Assembly: GCF_001613365.1 (NCBI RefSeq)
Contig: NZ_BDCF01000003.1
Location: 1-64,000, forward strand
Length of the DNA: 64,000 nucleotides
Origin: Nocardia xishanensis NBRC 101358
GTDB taxonomy: Bacteria > Actinomycetota > Actinomycetes > Mycobacteriales > Mycobacteriaceae
Reading direction: 5' to 3'
The first letter of the stretch is position 1. Each line of letters begins with the position of its first letter. Positions 36,666-45,788 of this stretch are shown piece after piece. The notes under the pieces are model-generated. The model was not told where the DNA came from. It was given only the letters and a program-made list of their open reading frames with translations, and searched no databases. Made by a program: the position numbers and the translations under genes.

Positions 36666-37778
36666 TCAGCGCGCCGGGAACCGGAGGATGCGGTCGTCGC
36701 CGGGACGCACGTCGCCGCGGCCGTCGGTGTTCGAGGTGGTTACCCACAGTGCTCCGTCCGGCGCCACCGCCACGGTGCGCAGTCGACCGTATCGCTCCTC
36801 GAACAACGCTCGCGGTGTGCCCGCCGATCCGTCCATCAACGGTACGGTCCACAGCCTTTCGCCGCGCAGCGCCGCGGCGTAGAGGGTGTCGCCCGCGATG
36901 GCGATGCCCGACGGCGACGCCTCGGCCGTGGTCCACGTGACGACCGGGTCGGCGTAACCGCGTCCCGCGCCGCCACCGCCCTCCACCGCGGGCCACCCGT
37001 AGTTGCGGTTCGGCTCGATGAGATTGATCTCGTCGAGGCGATTCTGGCCGAACTCGGCGGCGAACAACCGGCCCGCCCGATCCCACGCGAGACCCTGCAC
37101 GTTCCGGTGGCCGAGGCTGTAGACCGGCGAATCCGGATTCGGATTGCCCGGCGCGGGTCTGCCGTCCGGCGTCAGACGCAGGATCTTGCCGTTCGGCGAG
37201 GCCGGATCCTGGGCAAGCGCGCTGCGTGCCGCGTCGCCGGTGCCGACGTAGAGCATGCCGTCGGGCCCGAACGCGATCCGCCCGCCATTGTGGATGCCCG
37301 CCTTGGCGATGCCGTCGAAGACGACCTCGGGTGGTCCGCCGAGCCGGAATCGCACGATCCGGTTGTCCGAGCTCGCGGTGAAATAGGCATAGACGTAACC
37401 ATTTTCGGCAAACTGTGGCGATGCGGCGAGACCGAGCAGTCCGCCTTCGCCGCCCGCGGCGACCCCTGGTACGTCGTACACCGCCTCCGGCGGCCGTCCT
37501 GGCGCCACGCGCAAGATCTTCCCCGTGTCGCGCTCCGCGACCAGCGCCGTGCCGTCGGGCAGGAACGCGAGACCCCACGGCACATCGATTCCCTGCGCCA
37601 CTTCCTCGGGGGACGCCAGATCGGGCACGCCGGACGGGCTGCTCGCGACGGTGCTGGTCACGATCGGCGTCGTCGTCTCCCCGGTCTGTGTGCGCTCGGA
37701 GCTACAGGCGGCGACCACGGAGACAGCGAGCAGGGCGGCGTAGGTCGCTGCCCTAGCCTTCACCCGCACAGATCCCAT
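36666..37778 (-). CDS. PQQ-type aldose/glucose dehydrogenase-like lipoprotein
   Basis: This 370-aa protein has a lipoprotein signal peptide (KARAATYAALLAVSVVAAC, lipobox VVAAC at about residues 21-25) and a six-bladed propeller of the soluble glucose dehydrogenase/YliI family. Family landmarks are IDVPWGLAFLPDGTALVAER, GEGGLLGLAASPQF, AGIHNGGRIAFGPDGMLYVGTGD (catalytic His region) and GHRNVQGLAWD. It probably oxidises sugars outside the membrane. Start ATG 37778, GGGAG 8 nt upstream. It is convergent with hutU. Confidence 0.88.
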   Translation of the reverse strand: MGSVRVKARAATYAALLAVSVVAACSSERTQTGETTTPIVTSTVASSPSGVPDLASPEEVAQGIDVPWGLAFLPDGTALVAERDTGKILRVAPGRPPEAVYDVPGVAAGGEGGLLGLAASPQFAENGYVYAYFTASSDNRIVRFRLGGPPEVVFDGIAKAGIHNGGRIAFGPDGMLYVGTGDAARSALAQDPASPNGKILRLTPDGRPAPGNPNPDSPVYSLGHRNVQGLAWDRAGRLFAAEFGQNRLDEINLIEPNRNYGWPAVEGGGGAGRGYADPVVTWTTAEASPSGIAIAGDTLYAAALRGERLWTVPLMDGSAGTPRALFEERYGRLRTVAVAPDGALWVTTSNTDGRGDVRPGDDRILRFPAR

Positions 37779-37961
37779 GATTGTGCTCCCTGTCCGCTCG
37801 ACCGGCACGGTCCGCGAGTTCGGTGAACGAACCGAGCCCGCTCTCCACCGCTGAGCGGTGTGCCCGAGACCGGAGGCCTCGGTGCTCGTACCGCCCTTCT
37901 CGATCATGCACTGTGTCGGCGCCGGGAGAAACGAGGGGCCGCGCGGCCGGTCGCGGCGTGA

Positions 37962-38069
37962 TTACCGCCCGCCGGCCCGGGCATGCACCGGGCAGGGCAC
38001 ATCGGAAGCGCCGATGTGACGGCGACCGCCGTCGGAGATTCGACCACGAAGGTTCGAGGCGGGCGGTAA
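37962..38069. ncRNA. Candidate structured RNA or cruciform element, four hairpins in a 12-bp clamp
   Basis: TTACCGCCCGCC (37962-37973) pairs perfectly with GGCGGGCGGTAA (38058-38069). Between them are four consecutive hairpins: GCCCGG/CCGGGC (37975-37993), CACATCGG/CCGATGTG with a 5-nt loop (37998-38018), ACGGC/GCCGT (38019-38032), and TCGACC/GGTTCGA with one bulge (38040-38057). Nearly every base of the 108 nt is paired. The element could be a riboswitch-like leader on either strand, a small RNA, or a MITE-like palindrome. Orientation and function are unknown. Confidence 0.5.
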
Positions 38070-38134
38070 AATTCCCCACGGGCAGAGATCGGTACAGCGT
38101 TCGAGACGTGAAGGCGCACAACGGTACTTGATCA

Positions 38135-38161
38135 GAATCGGGGCCGGAAGCCCCGGGATTC
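38135..38161. repeat. Inverted repeat/hairpin
   Basis: GAATCGGGGC and GCCCCG(GG)GATTC pair around a CGGAA loop, with two unpaired G on the 3' side. It could be a terminator or part of the same leader as the four-hairpin element. Confidence 0.4.
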
Positions 38162-38463
38162 AGTGCTTACGGTCGGATTCCTCGAATAGTCGTCGCTGTG
38201 CCAAACGATCGCCGCACCCCGGAACCCGATCGCCGAGCGGACAGCGCGGTGACCTGAATCGGTAGCCCGCGGCGCGGCCGCTGGAGCGTGTGGACGGTGC
38301 GTGGCAATGCAGCGGGCCGTCGCGTCGATCAGCTTGTGCGACAAGGTATCTCCGCATCGGAATGGTTTCTGCGCGGCGGTGCGCCGACCCCTCCTCCTGT
38401 TCGGGTGAGGGTCGGCCCGGCATCGGGAACGCCTTCGGACAAAAAGGATCGAAAGGAATGGAC

Positions 38464-40098
38464 ATGTCACAGACTCCCCAGGACCGACTGCGGTTGCTTT
38501 CTTCCGATCAGGAATCCGACGTCGAAGCGGTCGTGCGCGACCTGCTCACCGGAAACGCCGCGGGCGTCCCGGCCGACCTCGTCGACGACATCGACGCGGT
38601 CCGCACGCAGTGCCGCATCGACGCCGTGCAAATACCCGGCGAGGGAGGCGTGCTGCTGGACGCGTTCGCCGCCTGTCCGCTCACCGGCGGCCCGCACCCG
38701 CTGATCGTCCTGCCCGCCGGACTCGACCCGTCCGGCTGGAAGATGTACGGCGGCGCCATCATCCGATTGCTGATGCGCCGCTACGCCGTAGTCGCGTACA
38801 CCGAACGGGGTCTGCCGGGTTCCCAAGGCGAGCTGACGGTGGCCGGGCCGGAAGACGTCGCGGACGGGCGCAAGGTTATCGACTGGGCGCTCGGGAGCAC
38901 CGGACTCGACGCCGATCCGGAGCGGATCGGCATGATGGGCATCTCCTACGGTTCCGGTATCAGCCAGCTGGTCGCGAACTCGGAGCCGCGGGTCAAGGCG
39001 GTCGTCGCGCTGAGCACGTGGGCGGACCTGGGCCGAGCGCTCTACGACAACCGGACGCGGCACATCCTGGCCGCGGAAGCTCTCGCCGCGATCAGCGACC
39101 GGCCCAGTGCCGACCTGCGGAGGGTGCTCGAGGACTTCCGGCAGAACACCAATATCGACGAGGTGCTGAACTGGGCGGAACAACGCTCGCCCGCGCACAT
39201 GGAACCGGGCGCACGAGCTGTGCCGACCTTTTTCACCAGCTACTGGCACGAGACCATCTTTCCGCAGAACCAGCTGCTCGACTACTTCGATCGCTACCCC
39301 GGCTCCAAGCGCCTCGATCTCGCCGTTGGCGACCACGGCGCCGTGGAGATTCCCGGAGTCACCCTCGGCGTGTACACCCGGACCACCGAAGCGGCCTACG
39401 ACTGGCTCGACCACCACCTGCGCGGCGTGGACAACGGCATCGACCGCGACGGCGTCGTGCACACCGAGACGATGGACACCTTCGTCATGAAGTCCGCCGC
39501 GGACCTGAAATCCTGGTCGAAGTCGATGCTTCGCTACTACCTCAGCGCCCCCAGCGGCGGATCCACCGACGGCGCGTTGATCCCGGCTCCCGCGTCGGCC
39601 TACAGCCAGCGCATTCGGGTTGGCAGCGAAGAGGTTCAGGCGGCGAGCTCGCTGGTATTCGACGGTTTCCTCGAGCGGCTTCTCATGCCCAAGCGCCAAC
39701 TGCTCGACGACGTCGACCGCGGCGCCGCCGCCGTCTGGACCACCGATGCGCTGCCCAGGCCCCAGCGCATCGCGGGCGTCCCCGAGGTGCAGGTCACCGT
39801 CACCCCCTCCGAGAAGACGGTGACCGTGGTCGCCTATCTGCTCGACCTCAATCCCTTCACCGGCAAGATGCGGGTCATCACCCATGCGGCCGTCACGGCG
39901 CAGAACGCGGAGGCCGGTCAGCCGTGCGCGGTGAACGTCCGATTGCAGGCCGCCGACTACTGGATCCGCGCTGGTCACAAATTGACGATGATCATCGACA
40001 CCAAGGATCATCTATACGGCGACGAAACCATCGCCGGGACCGTCATGCTCTCCGATGAGCGCGGTCCGGCCTACCTGGACATCCCCATGTCGTCCTGA
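38464..40098 (+). CDS. S15/CocE-type alpha/beta hydrolase (X-Pro dipeptidyl-peptidase fold)
   Basis: This 544-aa protein has the alpha/beta-hydrolase nucleophile elbow GISYGSG (about residue 160), a YTERGLPGSQGE oxyanion-side segment, a probable catalytic His in VGDHGAVE, and the C-terminal jelly-roll beta domain of the S15 family (VPEVQVTVTPSEKTVTVVAYLLDLNP). Members cleave X-Pro peptides or act as esterases. There is no signal peptide, so it is cytosolic. ATG 38464 is preferred over ATG 38458 because AAAGGA then lies about 7 nt upstream. A strong hairpin follows. Confidence 0.85.
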   Translation: MSQTPQDRLRLLSSDQESDVEAVVRDLLTGNAAGVPADLVDDIDAVRTQCRIDAVQIPGEGGVLLDAFAACPLTGGPHPLIVLPAGLDPSGWKMYGGAIIRLLMRRYAVVAYTERGLPGSQGELTVAGPEDVADGRKVIDWALGSTGLDADPERIGMMGISYGSGISQLVANSEPRVKAVVALSTWADLGRALYDNRTRHILAAEALAAISDRPSADLRRVLEDFRQNTNIDEVLNWAEQRSPAHMEPGARAVPTFFTSYWHETIFPQNQLLDYFDRYPGSKRLDLAVGDHGAVEIPGVTLGVYTRTTEAAYDWLDHHLRGVDNGIDRDGVVHTETMDTFVMKSAADLKSWSKSMLRYYLSAPSGGSTDGALIPAPASAYSQRIRVGSEEVQAASSLVFDGFLERLLMPKRQLLDDVDRGAAAVWTTDALPRPQRIAGVPEVQVTVTPSEKTVTVVAYLLDLNPFTGKMRVITHAAVTAQNAEAGQPCAVNVRLQAADYWIRAGHKLTMIIDTKDHLYGDETIAGTVMLSDERGPAYLDIPMSS

Positions 40099-40113
40099 CC
40101 GCGACCTCGCGCA

Positions 40114-40146
40114 CGGGGCCGCTCCGGCGAGTCAGGAGCGGCCCCG
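40114..40146. terminator. Bidirectional hairpin terminator
   Basis: CGGGGCCGCTCC (40114-40125) and GGAGCGGCCCCG (40135-40146) form a perfect 12-bp stem between the convergent hydrolase and DUF5995 genes, so it can serve both strands. Confidence 0.7.
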
Positions 40147-40186
40147 CCTGCGGGAAGCTGGGGGAACCCGCCGCGGTGGAGCCGTT

Positions 40187-41119
40187 TCACAGCCCGCCGA
40201 GCGCGGCGAGGACTTCGAAAGCGGCGTCGGCGCTGTGCCACAGAAGATCCATCTCGGCACGGACGGTAGCGGCCAGGGCCGGATCTTGCAGGGCGAGGCC
40301 GTTGCCGAAGATCAGGACGTTGGCGCCCGCGTCGGCCAGACGAAGCAGGGGGCTGGTCGCGACGCCCGCGCCGAGGACGGCGTCGAGCCCCTCACCGAGG
40401 AAATAGAAGCGCCACAGCGGACCGAGGTCGCCGCCGTAAACCGCCTTGGTGACCTCGACGATGCGGAAGCCCTCGGTGGCGATGGCGTCGACGAGCCGGA
40501 AATAGTCCGGTCCGTTCGCGGGGGTGCCGCGCACTGCCGCCACCGAGAACGAGAGGTCGACGCTGAGGTGTGCGTTGTAGCCCGCCATCGCGACCCTTGC
40601 GGGGGAGAGCAGGCACTGTTTCGTCAGGGCGAAGTAGTGCGCCCACTGCGGTTCCGTTGCGCCGCCGCTGAATTCGGCGTGCAGGTTGCGCAGGAAGCGG
40701 GACAGCAGATCGAGGCTGATCCGGTGCGACCAGTCCGGGTCGTCGAAGGCCGCCTCGGTGCGCTGAAGCGGCATCACCGCCGCCTGTTCGATGGCGTCGA
40801 GCCCGATCGCGAACACGCCGCGCCGGTCACCGTGCTCGGCGAGGATCTCGACGATACGACGGTGGTTGGCGACCGCCTGTTCCAGCCGCTGCATGGTGGC
40901 GCCGGTCAGCGCGGTGGTGTCGGAGAGTTCGACAACGGCGTCCACTTCGGCGGCCGACAGCGGTGTGCCGCAAGCGGTATCGACGCCGACGGCGCGTGCT
41001 CGCGGTGCGTCGACACCCACCAGCGCCGCCGCGACCAACAGTGCGAGCGAGATCGCCAGAGCGAGTGTCGTGCGCGCGGAACCTTTCACGTGTGCGACGC
41101 GCGTGCCTGCCGAATTCAT
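40187..41119 (-). CDS. DUF5995 family exported protein
   Basis: This 310-aa protein has an N-terminal signal/anchor sequence (ARTTLALAISLALLVAAALVGVDAPRARA, probable cleavage near ARA) and a helical mature domain. The segment FDDPDWSHRISLDLLSRFLRNLH and the later AGYNAHLSVDLSFSVAAVRGT resemble DUF5995, whose function is unknown. Conserved His and Asp in NAHLSVDL could be metal ligands. ATG 41119 has GGAG 6 nt upstream; longer upstream frames lack a site. Confidence 0.75.
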   Translation of the reverse strand: MNSAGTRVAHVKGSARTTLALAISLALLVAAALVGVDAPRARAVGVDTACGTPLSAAEVDAVVELSDTTALTGATMQRLEQAVANHRRIVEILAEHGDRRGVFAIGLDAIEQAAVMPLQRTEAAFDDPDWSHRISLDLLSRFLRNLHAEFSGGATEPQWAHYFALTKQCLLSPARVAMAGYNAHLSVDLSFSVAAVRGTPANGPDYFRLVDAIATEGFRIVEVTKAVYGGDLGPLWRFYFLGEGLDAVLGAGVATSPLLRLADAGANVLIFGNGLALQDPALAATVRAEMDLLWHSADAAFEVLAALGGL

Positions 41120-41367
41120 CGCTGCTCCGTTTTTCGAGTTCGGGGCCTGTGCTACACCGAGGGCGTGGCCCTGTGTCGTCCGAGAACCAATCTGAGGACT
41201 GGGCCTGTCAACCGAACGAGTATCACACGGGTAGTGGTGAATTCGGGTTGTCGGCATTGTCGGTGCTGGTGATTTCCCATTACGCCGTGACGCTCGTCAC
41301 GACGATGCCGCGACTTCGCCGGCGTCCCCGCCGCTATTGGAGAGTGGGGATCTCGCCGCATCCGTCG

Positions 41368-41631
41368 TCATCGGGCCAGCTCGATCAAATCTGCGTGCGC
41401 CGTGCGTCCGGTCACACGCTGGAGCAGCGGGGAAACGACCAGCGGCGTAACGATTTCCACCACCATCATGGCGATGTAGAACCAGTGTGGCCAGCCGACG
41501 TAGGCGACCGTCATCAGGCGAACCAGACCGCCGACGAAGAATACCGCCATCAGCAGATGGATCAGTCCGGCATTCCGCTCCAAATCCCGTGCGGCCCAGA
41601 CGCATAGGGTGCCGTACGCGAAGAAGGCATT
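41368..41631 (-). pseudogene. C-terminal fragment of a DUF4345-like membrane protein
   Basis: The minus-strand frame ending at 41368 gives about 88 residues with three hydrophobic helices (AFFAYGTLCVWAARDLERN, LIHLLMAVFFVGGLVRLM, FYIAMMVVEIVTPLVVSPLL), matching the last part of DUF4345-type proteins. The N-terminal helix and start codon are missing. Beyond about 41630 the frame is the antisense of a TetR gene. The break is therefore a deletion junction, not the natural start. Confidence 0.65.
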
Positions 41632-42099
41632 TCCCGCGCCCTGCTCTACCGCCACTTCCCGAAGAAGAGCGCTCTGTTCGCCGCGATCTATCAGCGAGCC
41701 GCGGAATCGCTGCGATCCGAGGTCCGGTTCGAACCCGATGTCCCCCTCGCCGAGCAAGTCGCGGCCGGGCTGGACGCGCACCTGGAGTACTTCGCCGCCA
41801 ACCGCAACACGGTGCTCGCCGCCAACCGCGCACTGTCCGGAGATCCGGTCGTGCAAGCCATCGTCTACGGGGAACACGCCGCGATGCGCGAGGTCGTACT
41901 CCGCGCCACCGGCGTCACCGGCGCGGTCCGCGAGACCGTGTCCGCAATCCTGACGTCCTGGTTGATGTTCGTGCACACGCTGTGCCTGGATTGGCTCGAA
42001 AACGACAGCCTCACGCGTGACGAAGTCCGTTCGACCTGCCTCGGAGCACTGACCGGAGCGCTTGCGGCACTGGAGGATTCGCCGCACCCGCCGAACTGA
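41608..42099 (+). pseudogene. 5'-truncated TetR-family regulator
   Basis: The plus-strand frame reads from the TetR recognition helix onward (GISRALLYRHFPKKSALFAAIYQ) through a full C-terminal domain to ..LAALEDSPHPPN. The first 25-30 residues, including the start of the helix-turn-helix, are absent, and an in-frame TAG lies at 41605-41607. It is fused head-to-head with the DUF4345-like fragment, so a deletion removed both 5' ends and the shared promoter. A GTG at 41812 could start only a C-terminal stub. Confidence 0.7.
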
Positions 42100-42158
42100 C
42101 CTCGCCCCGGGTCGGACATGCCTCGCCAACCCCGCCGAAATCCTGGCGGGAAGCGGCG

Positions 42159-43871
42159 TCAGCCGCGGTGCAGCGTGCCCGTGATGGTGCCACCGAAGAT
42201 GCCCGGCGTGCTGTAGGACAGCGAGCCGTCCGGCTGGAGCCGCACCGTGGAGGTGGAGCCGCTGTCGGCGCAGTCGCCGGGGCTGTCGGCGGTGAGCCGC
42301 GCGACGAAGGTGAGCTGGTTCTCGGTGGCGGCGGTGAGCCGTTCGATCCGCCCGCATCGCTGCCGGGACAGCTTGCCGGTATTGGAAGAGGTGGCCACCT
42401 CTTGCCCGACTTCGCCTTGCTCGACGGTCAATTCGATGTCGAAGGTGACCAGGCCGTCCGCCGCGGTGCCGCGCCAGGTGCCGATGAAGGCCTTCGGCAC
42501 GCTCGTCGCGGCCGCGCCGGTCGCGGTACCGGAAGCCCCGACGACCGGGACGGCTGACGCGGACGCCCCGCTTCCCTCGGTGTCGCCGCCTGACCCGCGC
42601 AGCTGGATGCCGATGACGAACGCGCCGAGCGCGACCACCACGCAGGCGATCAGCAGTCCGGCCAGCAACGGGCCGCGCCGAACACTTCGGGTCGGTCGGC
42701 CTGCGGTGCTCGCACCCGCGGGCGGGGCGGCACTATGCGCTGCGAGAGGCCCTTGTCGCACGGGTTGCCACTGCGAATTCGGCCCGGATTCCCCTTGCTC
42801 CCATGGTGTTCGGCCCGCAGGCGAAGCTCCGTGCTGCTGAGGCGGATAAGCGTTCCATGGCTCGCCCCGATGACCGGCTCCATCCGGCGGCGGCGCACCG
42901 GCGATCGTCGGCCGACCGAGATCCTCCCCGACGGGCGCGAAGAAGCCGGGAGGTCCGCTCAGCTCGGCGGGCACGTCCACCGGCCCGAAATCGAGGTCGA
43001 GCAACCGCACCGCGCGCACGCTCACCTCCTCCAGAACCGGTGCGGGCAGCCATCCCGCGCGCTCGGGCACCCCGAGCGCGGCCAGGTCGTCGAGCAGCCG
43101 ATGTGGCGTCGGCCTGGCGACGGGATCCTTGGCGAGGCACGACGCGATCAAGGGCCGCAGCCGATCCGGCACGGCGTCCAAGTGCGGGTCCTCGTACACG
43201 ATGCGCCACAGCATGTGCATCGTCTCGCCCGTGCCGAACGGGCCGTGCCCGGCGGCGGCGAACGCCAGCACGCCGCCGAGGGCGAACACATCGCTCGCCG
43301 GACCGACCGGCTCGCCGGTCACCTGCTCCGGGCACATGAAACCCGGTGAGCCGATGACCTTTCCGGTGGTGGTCAGCGCGGTGTCCGCGACGGCGCGCGC
43401 GATGCCGAAATCGATCACCTTGGGCCCGTCCACCGCGAGCAGCACATTGGACGGTTTCAGATCGCGATGCACCACCCCGGCCTCGTGCACCGCAACCAGC
43501 GCCTCGGCCAAGCCGTGAGCGAGCACCAGAAGCGTGTTCTCCGGGAAGGTGCCGAACCGCTCCACCGCCTCGGACAGCGCGAAGCCCGCCACATAACCGG
43601 TCGCCAGCCAGGGCGGGTCGGCGTCGACGTCGGCGTCGAGCACCGGGGCGGTGAAGCGCCCGCCGACCAGTCGCGCCGCCGCCACCTCGCGCCGGAACCG
43701 GGTCCGGAATTCGTTGCCGCCAACCAGATCCGGTCGGATCACCTTCACCGCGACGGTGCGCCCGCCCGCGTTGCGCCCGAGATAGACCCGCCCCATTCCG
43801 CCCGCCCCGAGGACGCCGAGAAGCCGGTAATCGCCGATCCGTCGCGGATCGTTCGTGCCGAGCGGTTGCAT
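42159..43871 (-). CDS. Transmembrane Ser/Thr protein kinase
   Basis: This 570-aa kinase has its catalytic domain at about 13-260: GAGGMGRVYLG, the Lys in VAVKVIRP, HRDLKPSN, DFGIA, and SPGFMCPEQ. A Pro/Gly-rich linker leads to one TM helix (about 420-445, LLAGLLIACVVVALGAFVIGI). The external domain of about 120 residues is beta-rich, lipocalin-like in pattern (FIGTWRGTAADGLVTFDIELTVEQG) and ends with TPGIFGGTITGTLHRG. The ligand is unknown. ATG 43871 starts MQPLGTNDPRRIG, the usual actinobacterial form; ATG 43904 is possible. Confidence 0.9.
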   Translation of the reverse strand: MQPLGTNDPRRIGDYRLLGVLGAGGMGRVYLGRNAGGRTVAVKVIRPDLVGGNEFRTRFRREVAAARLVGGRFTAPVLDADVDADPPWLATGYVAGFALSEAVERFGTFPENTLLVLAHGLAEALVAVHEAGVVHRDLKPSNVLLAVDGPKVIDFGIARAVADTALTTTGKVIGSPGFMCPEQVTGEPVGPASDVFALGGVLAFAAAGHGPFGTGETMHMLWRIVYEDPHLDAVPDRLRPLIASCLAKDPVARPTPHRLLDDLAALGVPERAGWLPAPVLEEVSVRAVRLLDLDFGPVDVPAELSGPPGFFAPVGEDLGRPTIAGAPPPDGAGHRGEPWNAYPPQQHGASPAGRTPWEQGESGPNSQWQPVRQGPLAAHSAAPPAGASTAGRPTRSVRRGPLLAGLLIACVVVALGAFVIGIQLRGSGGDTEGSGASASAVPVVGASGTATGAAATSVPKAFIGTWRGTAADGLVTFDIELTVEQGEVGQEVATSSNTGKLSRQRCGRIERLTAATENQLTFVARLTADSPGDCADSGSTSTVRLQPDGSLSYSTPGIFGGTITGTLHRG

Positions 43872-43982
43872 CGCGCAGTCGGTTCCCTTCGAACGGTCGA
43901 ACATCGAAAGGCTACCGACCCGGACCCGGCGGCACCGAGCGGCGCGACGACCCCGGTTCGAGGGCAGCCGCGCCGCGCGGCG

Positions 43983-44903
43983 TCAGAGCTGGGACTTGAC
44001 CCTGTCCGCGATGAGCTCCAGGTGCGCGAGGTCGTCGAGGTCCAGGATCTGCAAGTAGATGCGGCTCGCGCCGATCTCGGTGTAGCGGCCGATCTTGTCG
44101 ACCACCTCGTCCGGCGTTCCGGCCAGACCGTTGGTCTTCAGCTCGTCCACCTCGCGGCCGATGGCGGCGGCGCGACGGGCGACCTCGGCGTCGTTGCTGC
44201 CGACGCAGGCGACCAGGGCATTGGAGTAGACGAGGTCGTCGGCGCGGCGTCCGTACGACTCGGCCGCGGCGCGGACCCGCTCGAACTGGCGGGCGCTGCC
44301 CTCCAGCGAGGCGAAGGGCATGTTGAACTCGTTCGCGTACTGCGCGGCCAGCCGCGGCGTGCGGGTGGCGCCGTGGCCGCCGATCAGCACCGGCAACGGG
44401 TCCTGCACCGGCTTCGGCAGCGCGGGGGAGTCGGTGAGCTGGTAGTGCTTGCCGTCGAAACCGAAGGTGTCGCCGGGCTTGGTCGCCCATAGACCGGTGA
44501 CGATCGCTAGCTGTTCCTCGAAGCGATCGAACTTGTCCGAGGGGAACGGGATGCCGTACGCGGCGTGCTCCTCGGCGAACCAGCCTGTGCCGAGGCCGAA
44601 CTCGACGCGGCCGCCGGACATCCGATCGACCTGCGCGACCTGGATCGCCAGCGGTCCGGGCAGCCGGAAGGTCGCGGCGGTGACCAGCGTGCCCAGCCGG
44701 ATCCGGCGGGTCTCCCTGGCCAGGCCCGCGAGGGTGATCCAGGCGTCGGTGGGGCCGGGCAGACCGTCGGAGCCGCCCATGGCGAGGTAGTGGTCGGAGC
44801 GGAAGAACGCGTCGAACTCCAGATCCTCGGCGGCTTTCGCAACGGTCAGCAGGGTCTCGTAGTCCGCGCCTTGCTGCGGCTCGGTGAAGATGCGCAGTTT
44901 CAT
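43983..44903 (-). CDS. LLM-class F420-dependent oxidoreductase
   Basis: This is a luciferase-like TIM-barrel protein of 306 aa. The F420/flavin-binding features FFRSDHYLAMGG, LGTLVTAATFRLPG and GRVEFGLGTGWFAEEHAAYGIPFP mark the LLM F420 family. Substrate unknown. The start is MKLRIF at ATG 44903; ATG 44912 (MDSMKLRIF) is equally possible. It is divergent from gluconokinase. Confidence 0.88.
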   Translation of the reverse strand: MKLRIFTEPQQGADYETLLTVAKAAEDLEFDAFFRSDHYLAMGGSDGLPGPTDAWITLAGLARETRRIRLGTLVTAATFRLPGPLAIQVAQVDRMSGGRVEFGLGTGWFAEEHAAYGIPFPSDKFDRFEEQLAIVTGLWATKPGDTFGFDGKHYQLTDSPALPKPVQDPLPVLIGGHGATRTPRLAAQYANEFNMPFASLEGSARQFERVRAAAESYGRRADDLVYSNALVACVGSNDAEVARRAAAIGREVDELKTNGLAGTPDEVVDKIGRYTEIGASRIYLQILDLDDLAHLELIADRVKSQL

Positions 44904-45021
44904 GGAGTCCATCGTGCCCGAGGGATCTGGGTGATTCGCGCCGTGCACCCCAGGGAGTGGCCGATGCCACTAGGGTCGGCTGCGATCGCACCGGCGCACG
45001 TCCGTCTTCGAGGAGGACCCC

Positions 45022-45540
45022 GTGACTCGAGCCCCCGTTCCGCGCGTCGTCGTCATGGGCGTCTCCGGGGCGGGCAAGTCGACCATCGGCGGCAGGCTCG
45101 CGCACGCCTTGGGCGTCCTGTTCGCCGAGGGCGACGATTTCCACCCACCGGCCAACGTCGCGAAGATGCGAGCCGGTGAGCCGCTCACCGATGCCGACCG
45201 CGTCCCGTGGCTGGACAGCATCGCCGCCTGGCTGGGCGAACGGGCGGCCGAGGGCGGCGTCGTCAGCTGTTCGGCACTGAAGCGCGACTATCGGGATCGG
45301 CTGCGGGCGGCCGCGACCGACGTCCTGTTCCTGCATCTGACGACCTCGCGCGAAGAGCTTGCCCGCCGGATGTCAACGCGCCGCGACCATTTCATGTCGG
45401 CGAGCCTGCTCGACTCCCAGCTCGACACACTGGAACCGCTCGGCGCCGACGAACGAGGCATCGTCGTCGACGCCACCCGCGCGCCCGCGGACCTGGTTCG
45501 GGAGACGATCGCGGTACTGGTCAGCGCCCGCCCGACCTGA
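45022..45540 (+). CDS. gntK: Gluconokinase
   Basis: This 172-aa P-loop kinase phosphorylates gluconate to 6-phosphogluconate. Walker A is GVSGAGKST (residues 13-21); GDDFHPPANVAKMRAGEPLTDADRVPWL is the gluconokinase signature, and SCSALKRDYRDRLR and HFMSASLLDSQLDTLEP complete it. GTG 45022 has GAGGAGG upstream. The standalone gene has no visible gluconate permease nearby. Confidence 0.95.
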   Translation: MTRAPVPRVVVMGVSGAGKSTIGGRLAHALGVLFAEGDDFHPPANVAKMRAGEPLTDADRVPWLDSIAAWLGERAAEGGVVSCSALKRDYRDRLRAAATDVLFLHLTTSREELARRMSTRRDHFMSASLLDSQLDTLEPLGADERGIVVDATRAPADLVRETIAVLVSARPT

Positions 45541-45686
45541 GTCTCGGTTATCCGGCAGCAGCGGTAACGTGTGGCTCCGCGGGCGGGGTACCTTGACGTC
45601 GTGGTGACAGCAAGCGGCCCGACGATCAATTGGACGAAGTGCCTTACCGTTCAAACCATTTCGAGTTCAAGCGGAGGGATATCGAC

Positions 45687-45788
45687 ATGTTTGCCGACAC
45701 CTGGCAGGTCGCGACTCGGCGCGCCCCACGATGGGTTCGAGGATTTGCTGTAACGACGCTGCTACTCAGCGGGATGGTTCCTGCATGA
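45687..45788 (+). CDS. Mini-ORF (33 aa), signal-peptide-like, coupled to the next gene
   Basis: ATG 45687 has a strong ribosome site GCGGAGGGA (45671-45679). The product begins MFADTWQVATRRAPRWVR and continues as a hydrophobic GFAVTTLLLSGMVPA; it ends at TGA 45786-45788, overlapping the ATG of the next gene as ATGA. The basic-hydrophobic pattern looks like a signal peptide. It may be a translational-coupling leader, a small membrane peptide or a remnant of a secreted protein gene. Confidence 0.45.
   Translation: MFADTWQVATRRAPRWVRGFAVTTLLLSGMVPA

Larger units (their letters stand above)
37779..38463. other. Long intergenic region without a supported gene
   Basis: No coding frame here has convincing codon use, ribosome site or recognisable product. 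It contains the multi-hairpin element at 37962-38069, a second hairpin at 38135-38161, and presumably the promoters of the PQQ-type dehydrogenase and of the S15-like hydrolase. Confidence 0.6.

Noticed and set aside
38051..38057. GGTTCGA inside the structured element as a tRNA T-loop
   Set aside because: The flanking bases do not form a 5-bp T-stem and there is no 7-bp acceptor stem or anticodon arm; it fits a simple hairpin in the 108-nt element.
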